Source: Polaromonas sp.
GTDB taxonomy: Bacteria > Pseudomonadota > Gammaproteobacteria > Burkholderiales > Burkholderiaceae_C
Assembly: GCF_029945895.1 (NCBI RefSeq)
Contig: NZ_JAQSDL010000085.1
Location: 97,760-161,759 of the forward strand
Length of the DNA: 64,000 nt
Direction of reading: 5' to 3'
The position numbers were made by a program, and so were the translations under genes. Positions 46,941 through 55,810 of this stretch are shown here, piece after piece (positions within the stretch are counted from its first letter, which is position 1; every line of letters begins with the position of its first letter). Under the pieces are notes generated by a model, which saw only the letters and a list, made by a program, of their open reading frames with translations, made no database searches and had not been told where the DNA came from.

Positions 46941-47600
46941 ATGCCTGCCATGCCCACTGCCCTGCCCGCCGACGCGCCGGGCCTGTTCTCCGAGGCGGCC
47001 GGCCCCACACGCTGCGCCTGGTGCCAGGCCACGCCGCTGTACCGCCACTACCACGACACCGAATGGGGTTTTCCGGTGGCCGATGAACGCAGGTTGTTTG
47101 AAAAGATCTGCCTCGAAGGTTTTCAGGCCGGCCTGAGCTGGCTGACCATCCTGAACAAGCGCGAAGCCTTTCGCAGCGCGTTCGCCAACTTCGATGCGGA
47201 GCAGATGACGCACTTTGACGCCGCTGACATCCAGCGCCTGCTCAGCGATGCAGGCATCGTGCGACACGCAGGCAAGATCGCCTCGGCCATCAACAACGCC
47301 CGCCGCGTGCTGGAGCTGCGCCGCGAGTATGGTTCGCTGGCCACCTATGTCTGGCGGCTGGAGCCGGGCGCCGCGAACCGGCCTGCATCCATCACCCTGG
47401 ACGCCTTACGCGCTCTGCCCCACTCGCCCGCCTCGGCAGCGCTGTCCCAGGACCTGAAGAAGCGGGGCTGGACCTTTGTCGGACCGACCACGATGTACGC
47501 CTTCATGCAGGCCATGGGTCTGGTGAATGATCACCTGGAGGGTTGTACCAGCCGTGCGAAGGCGATGGCGGCCCGAGAGGCCTTCACGCCACCGGTTTGA
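46941..47600 (+). CDS. tag: DNA-3-methyladenine glycosylase I
   Basis: 219-aa base-excision repair enzyme removing 3-methyladenine. Family marks: RCAWC near the N-terminus and HLEGC near the C-terminus (zinc snap), YHDTEWGFPVADERRLFEKICLEGFQAGLSWLTIL, FDAEQ, and the GWTFVGPTTMYAFMQAMGLVNDH segment. ATG at 46941 is preferred over a GTG at 46926, which directly follows the DUF3014 stop. Cytosolic. A dispersed 49-nt repeat follows the stop. Confidence 0.94.
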   Translation: MPAMPTALPADAPGLFSEAAGPTRCAWCQATPLYRHYHDTEWGFPVADERRLFEKICLEGFQAGLSWLTILNKREAFRSAFANFDAEQMTHFDAADIQRLLSDAGIVRHAGKIASAINNARRVLELRREYGSLATYVWRLEPGAANRPASITLDALRALPHSPASAALSQDLKKRGWTFVGPTTMYAFMQAMGLVNDHLEGCTSRAKAMAAREAFTPPV

Positions 47601-47615
47601 AGCCGGCGGTCGAGT

Positions 47616-47664
47616 GCTACTGAATACATAGCTGTTTGCGCCCGTGGCTAAAGGGCTGTGGGCC
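47616..47664 (+). repeat. Dispersed 49-nt repeat, copy 7 (intergenic)
   Basis: GCTACTGAATACATAGCTGT, then TTGCGCCCGTGG and AAAGGGCTGTGGGCC. A full-length copy in the 73-bp gap between convergent tag and the MATE gene; possibly works as a bidirectional hairpin. Confidence 0.75.
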
Positions 47665-47673
47665 TTTTTCGCT

Positions 47674-49086
47674 TCAAACTCGGACGATCGACCTTCTTTT
47701 CAACAAGCCCGCCGTGCTGCGCGGCCAGCCGATGCGGCCAAACCAGGCGCCACCGGCCACTGCCCAGGCATTGAGCACGCCGTAAATCACCAGCGCCACG
47801 GCCTGCGCCAGAAAAACACCCGACAGGCCGCCGCCCCAGCGCAAGGCCAGCCAGCCACCCGTGATGGCTACCGCCAGACGCGCCAGGTTGCCGAGCACCG
47901 GCCAGAGCAGCCGCCCGGCCCCCTGCGATGCAAAGTAAAGCGCCAGGCCGAGTCCAAAAAAACCATACACCGGCCCCACCACCCGCAGGTAGGCGCTGCC
48001 GGCTTCGATCATCGCCGGGTCGTTGTTGAACAGCGACAGCCAGGCCTTCGGAAATGCAGCGGCCCACAGGCCGATGACTTCGGTCATCACGAAGGCCATG
48101 CCCGCGCCTATCCAGGTGGCTTGCAGCGCGCGCTCGCGCTGGCCGGCACCCATGCAGGTGCCGACCATGGCGACCAGCGGGGCACCAAGACCGAACACCA
48201 GCGGCACCAGCAGGTATTCCAGTCGGGACGCCGTGCCGTAACCGGCTATCGCCGCGGTGCCAAAGCCGCCCACCAGCGCGGTGGTGATGCCGATGGCCAG
48301 GTTGGTAGCCACGGTGGACACCGTACCGACCAGGCCGACACGCAGGATGTCCTTGAACAGCGCCCAGCGAAAACGCACGTGCGCAAACGAGGGTCTCAAC
48401 AGGCTTTTCGGTGACCACAGGTAGATGGCCAGCACCACGCTGCCGACCAGGTAGTAGGCCAGCAGCGCGATAGCCCCGCCGGCAATACCCAGGCCCGGCA
48501 TCGGCCCCCAGCCGAAAATCAGCAGCGGCGACAGCGGCAGCAGCACCAGCGCGCCCAGCACCGTCACATTGGCCGGGACCGCCATGTTGCCGGTCCCGCG
48601 AATCACCGCCGACAGCGTGTTGAACAGCCAGACCAGCACCGCGCCGGCAAACACCCAATTGGAATACACCATGGCCGCCTCGAGCGCGCCACCGGTGCCG
48701 CCCATGCGGGCGTACAGCCAGCGCCCGCCGCTGAGCACCGCCACCGTGAACAGCAGCGCGAACACCGCGGCAATCACGATGGCGTGCAACACCAGCGCGT
48801 CGGCATCGCCCTTGCGCCGCGCGCCGAGGGCACGGGCAATCGCCGAAGCAATGCCGCCGCCCATGGCACCGGCCGAGGTCATCTGCATCAGCATCACCAC
48901 CGGAAACACCAGGGCCATGCCGGCCAGCGCGTCGGTGCCGAGTTTGCCGACAAACCAGGTTTCAATCAGGCCGACGCCGGCCTGCGCCAGCATGACCAGC
49001 ACATTGGGTGCGGCCAGGCGCAGCAGGGTAGGCGCAATTGGTGCCTCCAGCAGCAGCCGCGTGCGCGCGTCCAGATCAGCCCCCAC
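47674..49086 (-). CDS. MATE-family efflux transporter
   Basis: 470-aa membrane antiporter of the MATE/NorM-like family with 12 predicted TM helices in two halves (LAAPNVLVMLAQAGVGLIETWFVG at the start; VGTVSTVATNLAIGITTALVGGFG at the second half). Exports cationic drugs or metabolites coupled to H+ or Na+; substrate unknown. The start is a GTG at 49086 with AAGGAG 9-10 nt upstream; this GTGGGGGC lies at the edge of GC-rich repeat copy B, so the repeat appears to supply the start codon. Confidence 0.9.
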   Translation of the reverse strand: MGADLDARTRLLLEAPIAPTLLRLAAPNVLVMLAQAGVGLIETWFVGKLGTDALAGMALVFPVVMLMQMTSAGAMGGGIASAIARALGARRKGDADALVLHAIVIAAVFALLFTVAVLSGGRWLYARMGGTGGALEAAMVYSNWVFAGAVLVWLFNTLSAVIRGTGNMAVPANVTVLGALVLLPLSPLLIFGWGPMPGLGIAGGAIALLAYYLVGSVVLAIYLWSPKSLLRPSFAHVRFRWALFKDILRVGLVGTVSTVATNLAIGITTALVGGFGTAAIAGYGTASRLEYLLVPLVFGLGAPLVAMVGTCMGAGQRERALQATWIGAGMAFVMTEVIGLWAAAFPKAWLSLFNNDPAMIEAGSAYLRVVGPVYGFFGLGLALYFASQGAGRLLWPVLGNLARLAVAITGGWLALRWGGGLSGVFLAQAVALVIYGVLNAWAVAGGAWFGRIGWPRSTAGLLKRRSIVRV

Positions 49087-49176
49087 GTTCGTTCACTCCT
49101 TGTAACTCTCTGCCCCCCGGGGGGGCCGCTGCGCCTGCGGACTGGCAGAGCCAGATCCACGGCCCCTGCTTGGGTG
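49081..49176 (+). repeat. GC-rich REP-like repeat, copy B
   Basis: Reads CCCCACG...TTCACTCC...TGCCCCCCGGGGGGGCCGC, then GCGCCTGCGG and GGCCCCTGCTTGG. Same order of blocks as the other copies, with substitutions in the middle. It overlaps the MATE start codon. Confidence 0.6.
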
Positions 49177-49206
49177 AAGAGTCAGCGGCCTTCGCGTTGA
49201 GCCAAA

Positions 49207-50460
49207 TCATGTTGTCGCTTTCGTTTGACGCGGCACCAGGGACTCGCGGATCGGCAGGTTCACCAGCGCGGCGCCCGCGGCCAGCACGATGTCGATGTAC
49301 CAGACCCAGTCGTAGCTGCCAGTCGCCTGGAACACATAACCGCCGAGAAAGGCGCCGAAGAAGCCGCCGATCTGGTGCGCCAGCATCACAATGCCGAACA
49401 GCATGGCCATGTTGGCCGTGCCGAACATCTTGGCCACCAGGCCCACGGTTGGCGGCACCGTCGAGAGAAAAGTCACGCCCATGACAGCGGCAAAAATCAG
49501 CATCACGGCCGGTGTTTTCGGCGCCAGCAGGAACACCAGCACTGCGATGCCACGCGTCGCGTACAGCAGCGCCAGCAGCGACTTCATGCGCCAGCGGCCC
49601 ACCGCCCAGCCCATGGCCAGGCTGCCGACAATGTTGAACAGGCCGATCATGGCCAGCGACCAGCCGCCGATTTCAGGCGGCAGGCCGCAGGCGGCGATCA
49701 CACCCGGCAGATGTGTGGCCAGAAAGGCGACGTGGAATCCGCACACGAGAAAACCCAGGCTCAGGTAACGGTAACTGGGCGTGGCCAACGCCTGCCCGAT
49801 CGCCTGGCGGGCGCTCAGTGCCTTCTTGCCGGAAGCTGCCGCCGCCTGCGCGGCGAGGGCGTTCGAGTTTCCCTTGAGCACCCACACCGCCGGCAGCGCC
49901 AGCAAGATCAGCACACCCAGCCACTGCATCGCGTTGGCCCAGCCGACCGCCGCCGTCAGGCCAATCGCCAGCGGCGCCATCGCAAACTGGCCGAATGAGC
50001 CGCCTGCATTGACGATGCCACTGGCAAAACCGCGTTTTTCCAGCGGCACCAGGCGCGCGGTGGCGGCCATCAGCACCGACGGGCCGGCCATGCCGGCGCC
50101 GCCAGCGGCGAGCACGCCAATGGCAAAAATCAGCCCCGCCGTGCTGGTCATCAGCGGCGTGAGGATGGTGCCCGTGGCCACCAGCACCACACCCAGGAAG
50201 ATCACCCGACCGGTGCCGATGCGGTCGGCCACGGCGCCGGCAAACGGCTGGGTCAAACCCCACCACAACTGGCCGAAAGCGAAGGCCAGGCTGATGCTGC
50301 CTATGCCCAGCGCGGTCGAAGTATTGAGCGCCGACAGGAACAGGCCCATGGTCTGGCGCACACCCATCGTCAATGCAAAGGTGCCGGCCGCGGCCAGCAG
50401 CACCAGCCACAGCGCGGTGTGCCGCCTGGCTGAAGGGAAAGAATGGGAAGGTTTACTCAT
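49207..50460 (-). CDS. MFS transporter
   Basis: 417-aa major facilitator with 12 TM helices. The start of TM1 reads ALWLVLLAAAGTFALTMGVRQTMGLF, followed by a TM2-loop ADRIGTGRVI motif A variant. Resembles OxlT/monocarboxylate-type MFS carriers; substrate unknown. ATG at 50460 is chosen (GGAG at 6-nt spacing). Its 5' end overlaps the 3' end of the marR gene by 8 bp, so the two are co-transcribed and the transporter is probably under MarR control. Confidence 0.88.
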   Translation of the reverse strand: MSKPSHSFPSARRHTALWLVLLAAAGTFALTMGVRQTMGLFLSALNTSTALGIGSISLAFAFGQLWWGLTQPFAGAVADRIGTGRVIFLGVVLVATGTILTPLMTSTAGLIFAIGVLAAGGAGMAGPSVLMAATARLVPLEKRGFASGIVNAGGSFGQFAMAPLAIGLTAAVGWANAMQWLGVLILLALPAVWVLKGNSNALAAQAAAASGKKALSARQAIGQALATPSYRYLSLGFLVCGFHVAFLATHLPGVIAACGLPPEIGGWSLAMIGLFNIVGSLAMGWAVGRWRMKSLLALLYATRGIAVLVFLLAPKTPAVMLIFAAVMGVTFLSTVPPTVGLVAKMFGTANMAMLFGIVMLAHQIGGFFGAFLGGYVFQATGSYDWVWYIDIVLAAGAALVNLPIRESLVPRQTKATT

Positions 50461-50938
50461 CATCGGCTCCGGATCCGGTTTCAACAGGGGACAGCAATTC
50501 CATCGACTCATTGATCAGGGCATGCAGCGCCAGCACGCGCTCGCCACCCAGCAGGTGGTTCAGGCCTTCCTGGGCCACTTTCCAGCGATGGCGGGCCTCC
50601 TCGCGTTTGGCACGGCCCGCCTCGGTGATGGCCACACTGCGGCTGCGCGCATCGGTGCCGGCGGCCAGTTCGATCCAGCCGGCATCAATCAGGGGTTTGA
50701 GATTGCGCGTCAGGGTGGAGGCGCTGACCTTCATGCTGTGGGCAAGCTCGCCGGGGCGCAGGGGGCCGAGTTTGACGACATGGGACAACAGCGAATACTG
50801 GGTGGTTTTGAGTCCCGCTTTTGCCATCTCGAGGTCGTAGTAAGACGCGACCCGCCGCATCAGCTGACGCAACTTCAGGTTGGTGCAGCCCAGGGCCTTG
50901 AGTTCGACCAGGGTGGAGGCAGCGGATTTTTTGGGCAT
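50453..50938 (-). CDS. MarR-family regulator
   Basis: 161-aa winged-helix regulator: LGCTNLKLRQLMRRVASYYDLEMAKAGLKTTQYSLLSHV (dimerisation and helix 2), the recognition region GELAHSMKVSASTLTRNLKPLIDAGWIEL, and the wing DARSRSVAITEAGR. Probably an autorepressor sensing a small aromatic or hydrophobic ligand. ATG at 50938 lies next to tandem palindromes (50944-50974) shared with the divergent thioesterase gene. Confidence 0.9.
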   Translation of the reverse strand: MPKKSAASTLVELKALGCTNLKLRQLMRRVASYYDLEMAKAGLKTTQYSLLSHVVKLGPLRPGELAHSMKVSASTLTRNLKPLIDAGWIELAAGTDARSRSVAITEAGRAKREEARHRWKVAQEGLNHLLGGERVLALHALINESMELLSPVETGSGADDE

Positions 50939-50943
50939 GCGAT

Positions 50944-50974
50944 AATTGTAGATGCAATTGTTGTAGATGCAATT
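50944..50974. promoter_or_regulatory. Tandem MarR operator
   Basis: Two direct 14-bp units TTGTAGATGCAATT (50946-50959 and 50961-50974), the first extended to the palindrome AATTG-TAGATG-CAATT (50944-50959). They fill the 49-bp gap between marR and the thioesterase gene, where one dimer or two could block both promoters. Confidence 0.6.
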
Positions 50975-50987
50975 AACAGGAGAAACA

Positions 50988-51557
50988 ATGACCCCGGAAG
51001 AAACATTGGCTTTATGGAACGAAGAACGTCGCGCTGTCGTCGAACGCATGCTGGCCGGCGGCGGAAAACCGGGTCTGGCCCACCCGTCCATGGTGGCCGG
51101 CAAGACCGGGCTGGAGATCATGCAGGCCATGCTGGCCGGCGAGCTGCCCTTTCCGCACATTGCCGACACGCTTGACTTTTCGCTGGTGGAGGTCGGCCCC
51201 GGCAAAGCCGTGTTCCAGGGCACGCCGCAGCTCAAGCATTACAACCCGCTGGGCACGGTGCACGGTGGCTGGTATGCCACGCTGCTGGACTCCGCGCTGG
51301 GCTGCGCCGTACACACCATGATGCCGGCCGGACGCGCCTACACAACGGCGGAACTCGGCGTGAACATCGTGCGGGCAGCGTCGCATCAAACCGGGCCGCT
51401 GCGGGCCATCGGCACCGTCATCCACTGCGGCCGGCAGCTGGCCACCGCCGAGGCCCGCATCGTCGGGCCGGACGGCAAGCTGTATGCCCACGCCACCACC
51501 ACCTGCCTGGTGTTTGAGGGGGCGCCACCCAAGCAGCCTGAATTCCAGCCGGAATAG
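50988..51557 (+). CDS. PaaI-family hotdog thioesterase
   Basis: 189-aa acyl-CoA thioesterase of the PaaI/hotdog type. The core starts ADTLDFSLVEVGPGKAVFQG and contains HYNPLGTVHGGWYATLLDSALGCAV, the family's active-site helix with HGG and Asp, then YTTAELGVNIVRA. A 40-residue N-terminal extension is present. ATG at 50988 has AGGAG 5 nt upstream. It is divergent from marR and likely its regulatory target; the acyl substrate is unknown. Confidence 0.88.
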   Translation: MTPEETLALWNEERRAVVERMLAGGGKPGLAHPSMVAGKTGLEIMQAMLAGELPFPHIADTLDFSLVEVGPGKAVFQGTPQLKHYNPLGTVHGGWYATLLDSALGCAVHTMMPAGRAYTTAELGVNIVRAASHQTGPLRAIGTVIHCGRQLATAEARIVGPDGKLYAHATTTCLVFEGAPPKQPEFQPE

Positions 51558-51578
51558 TGTTCCCGGGGGCTATGGATG

Positions 51579-52325
51579 TTATGCGGACTGCCCCGACGGC
51601 TTCGGCTGGGCGCGGACCTGTTCCACACGCCGGTTCACCAGCGCAGCGGCGAGCATCCATTTGGCGCGCGTCAGCCAGCCGAGTGCCAGATCCGCATGTT
51701 CCTTGCTGCTGTAGAAGTGCTCGGGGTCGTGGGCCACGCCCCAGTCATGCAGCGGCAGGCTGGCCGGGTCGGAGACGTTGTACTGTGCGTGCGCAGCATG
51801 CCGGCCATCCCAGAAATGCAGGCCCCTGAGGTGGATGCCGTAGCCCACCTGGCAACCCGTCTGGCTCAGCAACTCCGCGGCCCGCGCCTCCAGCAGGGAA
51901 TCCGTCACATAGGTGTCGGTCTGTATCCAGCGGCCATCGAGGTAAACCTCCGCCACGGCATGGGTGATGGTGCTCTGGGGCACATCGATAATGCCCTTGA
52001 GGAAAGCACTGGACAGGGTCACGAAACGCAGCCGGGCGGGCACACCGACCGAGCGCAGCATGGCCACAAATAGCGTGCCCTTGGTGTGGCAGTCGCCGCG
52101 CGCGGCCTTAAGCACGGCCGCCGCCGGTATATGGTCAAAACCGGCCACGCAGCCAAAAGGCAGCGACTTGACGAAGTCATGAAGCGCCACGGCTTTCCGG
52201 GTCGGCGTGGTCGCCAGCTGCGTGATGCGCATGGCCTGGATACGGAGTTTGGGATCATCAAGATCGAGCAGGCGGGTGGAGCACAGCCAGTCGTGGGGCT
52301 GGTCGGTCAGGGAAGACAGGGGCAT
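51579..52325 (-). CDS. Transglutaminase-like family protein
   Basis: 248-aa protein with a transglutaminase-like papain fold: the Cys of [26 protein letters not shown], His in [13 protein letters not shown], and Asp in IQTDTYV form the expected Cys-His-Asp triad. An N-terminal helical part ([20 protein letters not shown]) is typical. No signal peptide, so cytosolic. Probably a protease or amidase rather than a cross-linking enzyme; substrate unknown. Confidence 0.87.
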   Translation of the reverse strand: MPLSSLTDQPHDWLCSTRLLDLDDPKLRIQAMRITQLATTPTRKAVALHDFVKSLPFGCVAGFDHIPAAAVLKAARGDCHTKGTLFVAMLRSVGVPARLRFVTLSSAFLKGIIDVPQSTITHAVAEVYLDGRWIQTDTYVTDSLLEARAAELLSQTGCQVGYGIHLRGLHFWDGRHAAHAQYNVSDPASLPLHDWGVAHDPEHFYSSKEHADLALGWLTRAKWMLAAALVNRRVEQVRAQPKPSGQSA

Positions 52326-52457
52326 GCAGGGAGGGGTCGGGCTGATGTGAATTGCCGGCCATTATGCCGCCCCGCTGTTGTTGAATTTCCCCTGCGGCTG
52401 CGGGTGTTCTGGATTGCCGGACAATGCCAGCATCTGTTCACAAGGAAGCGAGACACG

Positions 52458-52871
52458 ATGAGACTCCTGCATACCATGCTGCGCGTTAGCAACCTGCAAC
52501 GCTCGATCAATTTCTACACCCAGGTGCTGGGCATGACGCTGCTGCGCACGTCCGAGAACCCCGAGTACAAATACAGCCTGGCCTTTGTCGGCTACGAAGG
52601 CGGCAACCCGGGCCAGGCCGAAATCGAGCTGACCTGGAACTGGGATACCGACAGCTACGAGATGGGCACGGCCTATGGCCATATCGCGCTGGGTGTGCCC
52701 GATGCCTACGCGGCCTGCGAAAAAATCAAGGCCGCCGGCGGCAATGTCACGCGCGAAGCCGGACCGGTCAAGGGCGGCACCACGGTGATTGCTTTTGTGA
52801 CTGATCCGGATGGCTACAAGATCGAGCTGATTGAGCGCAAAGGCGATGTGGGTGGCTCTGGCCTGCGCTAG
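52458..52871 (+). CDS. gloA: Lactoylglutathione lyase (glyoxalase I)
   Basis: 137-aa metal-dependent glyoxalase I converting the methylglyoxal-glutathione hemithioacetal to S-lactoylglutathione. Two VOC beta-alpha-beta modules: [20 protein letters not shown] with metal-ligand His5, ELTWNWDT (Glu), YGHIALGV (His), and [11 protein letters not shown] (Glu). ATG at 52458 after AAGGAAG. Downstream lies a 299-bp repeat-rich gap. Confidence 0.95.
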   Translation: MRLLHTMLRVSNLQRSINFYTQVLGMTLLRTSENPEYKYSLAFVGYEGGNPGQAEIELTWNWDTDSYEMGTAYGHIALGVPDAYAACEKIKAAGGNVTREAGPVKGGTTVIAFVTDPDGYKIELIERKGDVGGSGLR

Positions 52872-52951
52872 TGGATCGAAGCCTTCTGAATTCCGCTGAG
52901 GCGTCGGCCCGCGCTGGACACCCGCTCTCAACTCCCCACTCCCGACCCTGA

Positions 52952-52979
52952 CCCCTCGCCCCGCTGGGCGGGAGAGGGG
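52952..52979. repeat. CCCCTC/GAGGGG inverted repeat
   Basis: CCCCTC (52952-52957) pairs with GAGGGG (52974-52979), with GCCC/GGGC inside. It resembles the CCCTCTCCC-type repetitive hairpins common in GC-rich proteobacteria. Confidence 0.55.
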
Positions 52980-53061
52980 ACTTCATCTGGCCGGTCCGCT
53001 ACGTTCGCGTGCAGACATGGCCGGCTCGTGGGATTCCCGCAGCACAAATCACCCAACATGG

Positions 53062-53082
53062 ATCCCGGATCAAGTCCGGGAT
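53062..53082. repeat. ATCCCGGA/TCCGGGAT hairpin repeat
   Basis: Perfect 8-bp stem with TCAAG loop. The GGATCAAGTCCGGGATGACA-like core is a widely dispersed proteobacterial intergenic repeat. Confidence 0.6.
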
Positions 53083-53101
53083 GACACGCCATGCGGTTGT
53101 C

Positions 53102-53150
53102 GCTATAAATTCAATAGCGCTCGACGCTCGCCAGGAAAGGGCCAGAGGTC
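53102..53150 (+). repeat. Dispersed 49-nt repeat, copy 8 (intergenic)
   Basis: GCTATAAATTCAATAGCGCT, then CGACGCTCG and AAAGGGCCAGAGGTC, aligned without gaps to the other copies. Confidence 0.65.
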
Positions 53151-53170
53151 AATTCGACGTACAAAGACAG

Positions 53171-53824
53171 CTATCTCGGCAAGCTGGCCGCCTGCCGCGC
53201 CAGCTCCGTGACGCGGCTCCAGTCACCGCGCGCCAGCGCCTCGGCCGGCACCAGCCACGAACCGCCGACACAGGCGACGTTGGGCAGCGACAGAAACTCT
53301 GCGGCATTGGCGACGGAGATCCCGCCCGTGGGGCAGAAGGTCACGTCGCCGAAGGGGCCGCTCCAGGCTTTGAGCATGGCCAGGCCGCCGGCTTGGAGGG
53401 CCGGGAAAAACTTGAGTTCGGTGAAGCCGTCCTCCTGCGCCGCCATGATTTCACTGGCCGTGGCCACACCGGGCAACAGCGGCAGGTGTGCATCGCGGCA
53501 GGCCGCACCCACCGCATGCGTGTAGCCCGGACTCACGATGAAACACGCGCCGGCCATGGCGCAGGCCTGCACATCGGCCGCACTGCGCGCGGTGCCAGCG
53601 CCGACCACGGCTTCGGGCACATCACGCGCAATGGCTTCAATGCAGGCCAGCGCCTGCGGCGTGCGCAGGGTGACTTCCAGCATGCGGATTCCCCCTAGCA
53701 CCAGCGCACGCGCCAGCGGGACAGCGTGCGCGACGTCGGTCAGCACAATCACCGGAATAACCGCCGCATCCTGCATCACCTGCCGGGCCGTTAGCGGGCC
53801 CTGGGTATCGATACTCACATCCAC
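53171..53824 (-). CDS. eda: KDPG aldolase (2-dehydro-3-deoxyphosphogluconate aldolase)
   Basis: 217-aa class I aldolase of the Entner-Doudoroff pathway, splitting KDPG to pyruvate and glyceraldehyde 3-phosphate. Motifs: [31 protein letters not shown] (catalytic Glu), [11 protein letters not shown], and Schiff-base Lys in [14 protein letters not shown], with [11 protein letters not shown] at 53824 has AAGGAG 7 nt upstream and overlaps the edd 3' end by 10 bp; a GTG at 53818 is an alternative. Distinct from DgoA at 39348. Confidence 0.94.
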   Translation of the reverse strand: MDVSIDTQGPLTARQVMQDAAVIPVIVLTDVAHAVPLARALVLGGIRMLEVTLRTPQALACIEAIARDVPEAVVGAGTARSAADVQACAMAGACFIVSPGYTHAVGAACRDAHLPLLPGVATASEIMAAQEDGFTELKFFPALQAGGLAMLKAWSGPFGDVTFCPTGGISVANAAEFLSLPNVACVGGSWLVPAEALARGDWSRVTELARQAASLPR

Positions 53825-55635
53825 GATAAGGCTCCTTCTTCGGCGGTCAGCGCGTGCCGGCGCATGCCGGCAAACAGTTCGCGCCCCAGCCCCTGACCGT
53901 TGGCATCCCGCAGCGCCTGCGGCATCACCGCAATCGGCCGCGCCGCCCACTCATCGGCCGCAACAATGACCTCCAGCGTGCCGCCGAGTGCATCGACCCG
54001 CACGATGTCACCGTCGCGCACCTTTGCCAGCGGCCCGCCGGCCGCCGCCTCCGGTGACACATGGATGGCCGCCGGCACCCTGCCCGAGGCGCCGCTCATG
54101 CGCCCGTCGGTCACCAGCGCCACCCTGAAGCCTTTGCCCTGCAACACCGCCAGTGGTGGCGTAAGTTTGTGCAGTTCGGGCATGCCGTTGGCCTGTGGTC
54201 CCTGCCAGCGCACCACACAGACCACATCGCGATCCAGCTCACCGGCACGGAAAGCCATATGCAGGTCTTCCTGCGAATCAAAGACACGTGCAGGCGCCTC
54301 GATGACATGGCGATCATCGGGCACGGCAGAGACCTTGATCACGCTGCGCCCCAGGTTGCCCTGCAGCAGCTTGAGGCCGCCGCTGGCACTGAAGGGTGCA
54401 GCGGCCGGACGCACGATGGCTTCGTCCTTGCTCGCACCCATCTCGTGCCACGCCAGCTTGCCGTCCACCATGGCCGGCTCGCGCGTGTACTCCCGCAGGC
54501 CGCCCGCGCGCACCGTCAGCACATCCTCATGCATGAAGCCGGCGTCGAGCAGCTCGCGGATCACAAAACCCGTGCCGCCGGCCGCCTGGAACTGGTTCAC
54601 GTCGGCGCTGCCGTTGGGATAGACATGGGTCAGCAGGGGCACCACCGCAGACAAGGCGGAAAAATCATCCCAGTCGATCACGATGCCGGCCGAATGCGCG
54701 ACCGCCACCCAGTGGATCAGGTGGTTGGTAGAGCCGCCGGTGGCCAGCAGTGCGACCATGGCATTGACGATGGCCTTTTCATCCACGATGCGTCCTATCG
54801 GCGAAAAACGTTTCGACGACTTCACGATGCCCAGCACCGTACGCGCCGCCTCGCGCGTGAGTTCGTCGCGCAGGTCGCCGCCGGGGTTCACAAAAGCAGT
54901 GCCGGGCACATGCAGGCCCATGGCTTCGAGCAACATCTGGTTGCTGTTGGCCGTGCCATAAAAGGTGCAGGTGCCGGGGCTGTGGTAGGACTTGAGTTCA
55001 GCCTCGAGCAGCTCCGCGCGCCCGACCAGGCCCTGCGCGGCCTGCTCGCGCACACGGGCTTTCTCCTTGTTCGGCAGGCCCGAGGTCATGGGGCCGGCCG
55101 GCACAAACACCATGGGCAGGTGGCCGAAATGCAGCGCGCCTATCAGCAGGCCCGGCACGATCTTGTCGCACACGCCCAGCATCAGCGCGGCGTCAAACAT
55201 GTCATGGCTTAGCGATACGGCCGTCGCCATGGCAATCACGTCGCGGCTGAACAGGCTGAGCTCCATGCCCGGCGTCCCCTGCGTGACGCCGTCACACATG
55301 GCGGGCACGCCGCCGGCCACCTGCGCCGTGGCGCCGTACAGGCGCGCTTCCCGCTTGATCAGGTCCGGATACGGCTGCAGCGGCGTGTGCGCCGACAACA
55401 TGTCGTTGTAAGCGGTGACGATGCCGATGTTGGGGGCGCGTTCGGTGACCACTTTGAAACGGTCGTCCAGCGGCATGCCGGCCACCGCATGGGCGATGTT
55501 GCCGCAGCCCATGCGGTCCACGCTGATGGCCCGCGTGGCCGCGCCGTCCAGACGCTGAAGGTAGGCGCTGCGCGTCGCAAGGCTGCGCTCGCGGATACGC
55601 GCGGTGACGTCCGCGACGGTGGAATGAAGGGTCAT
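53815..55635 (-). CDS. edd: Phosphogluconate dehydratase
   Basis: 606-aa [4Fe-4S] dehydratase converting 6-phosphogluconate to KDPG. Marks of the IlvD/Edd family in the Edd branch: [90 protein letters not shown] at 55635 gives the family's usual length and [11 protein letters not shown] start; an in-frame ATG at 55695 would include the HexR-like site in coding sequence. Forms an overlapping operon with eda and receives 6-phosphogluconate from GntK. Confidence 0.95.
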   Translation of the reverse strand: MTLHSTVADVTARIRERSLATRSAYLQRLDGAATRAISVDRMGCGNIAHAVAGMPLDDRFKVVTERAPNIGIVTAYNDMLSAHTPLQPYPDLIKREARLYGATAQVAGGVPAMCDGVTQGTPGMELSLFSRDVIAMATAVSLSHDMFDAALMLGVCDKIVPGLLIGALHFGHLPMVFVPAGPMTSGLPNKEKARVREQAAQGLVGRAELLEAELKSYHSPGTCTFYGTANSNQMLLEAMGLHVPGTAFVNPGGDLRDELTREAARTVLGIVKSSKRFSPIGRIVDEKAIVNAMVALLATGGSTNHLIHWVAVAHSAGIVIDWDDFSALSAVVPLLTHVYPNGSADVNQFQAAGGTGFVIRELLDAGFMHEDVLTVRAGGLREYTREPAMVDGKLAWHEMGASKDEAIVRPAAAPFSASGGLKLLQGNLGRSVIKVSAVPDDRHVIEAPARVFDSQEDLHMAFRAGELDRDVVCVVRWQGPQANGMPELHKLTPPLAVLQGKGFRVALVTDGRMSGASGRVPAAIHVSPEAAAGGPLAKVRDGDIVRVDALGGTLEVIVAADEWAARPIAVMPQALRDANGQGLGRELFAGMRRHALTAEEGALSWM

Positions 55636-55672
55636 GGGGGATGTGGGCCAAACAGGTGGCTGAAGATGAGTC

Positions 55673-55687
55673 GGTAACTTTATTACG
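55673..55687. promoter_or_regulatory. HexR-like operator upstream of edd-eda
   Basis: GGTAACTTTATTACG (minus strand CGTAATAAAGTTACC) matches the published HexR consensus TGTARTwwwAYTACA at 12 of 15 positions. HexR is the known KDPG-responsive regulator of edd-eda in beta- and gammaproteobacteria. It lies 38 bp upstream of the chosen edd start; hexR itself is not in the window. Confidence 0.55.
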
Positions 55688-55810
55688 ACGTTCATCGTAC
55701 TTGTTTACCCCTCTTTTGGAAAGACGCGGATTACAGACCGGGTACCAAGCAGGGACAAAAAGCGCGGCTACCGCGGCCCCAATGCGCACCCCAGTGCTCC
55801 ACGCTGATCC

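Larger units (their letters stand above)
52872..53170. other. 299-bp gene-free region holding three repeat types
   Basis: No coding frame is credible. It contains a CCCCTCGCCCC/GGGCGGGAGAGGGG hairpin (52952-52979), an ATCCCGGA-TCAAG-TCCGGGAT hairpin (53062-53082), and a copy of the 49-nt repeat (53102-53150). It separates gloA from the eda 3' end, so it could end both transcripts. Confidence 0.6.

Noticed and set aside
53171..53950. Longer eda frame reaching into edd
   Set aside because: The extra N-terminal residues are out-of-frame edd sequence; the GTG at 53824 with a good Shine-Dalgarno fits the family length.
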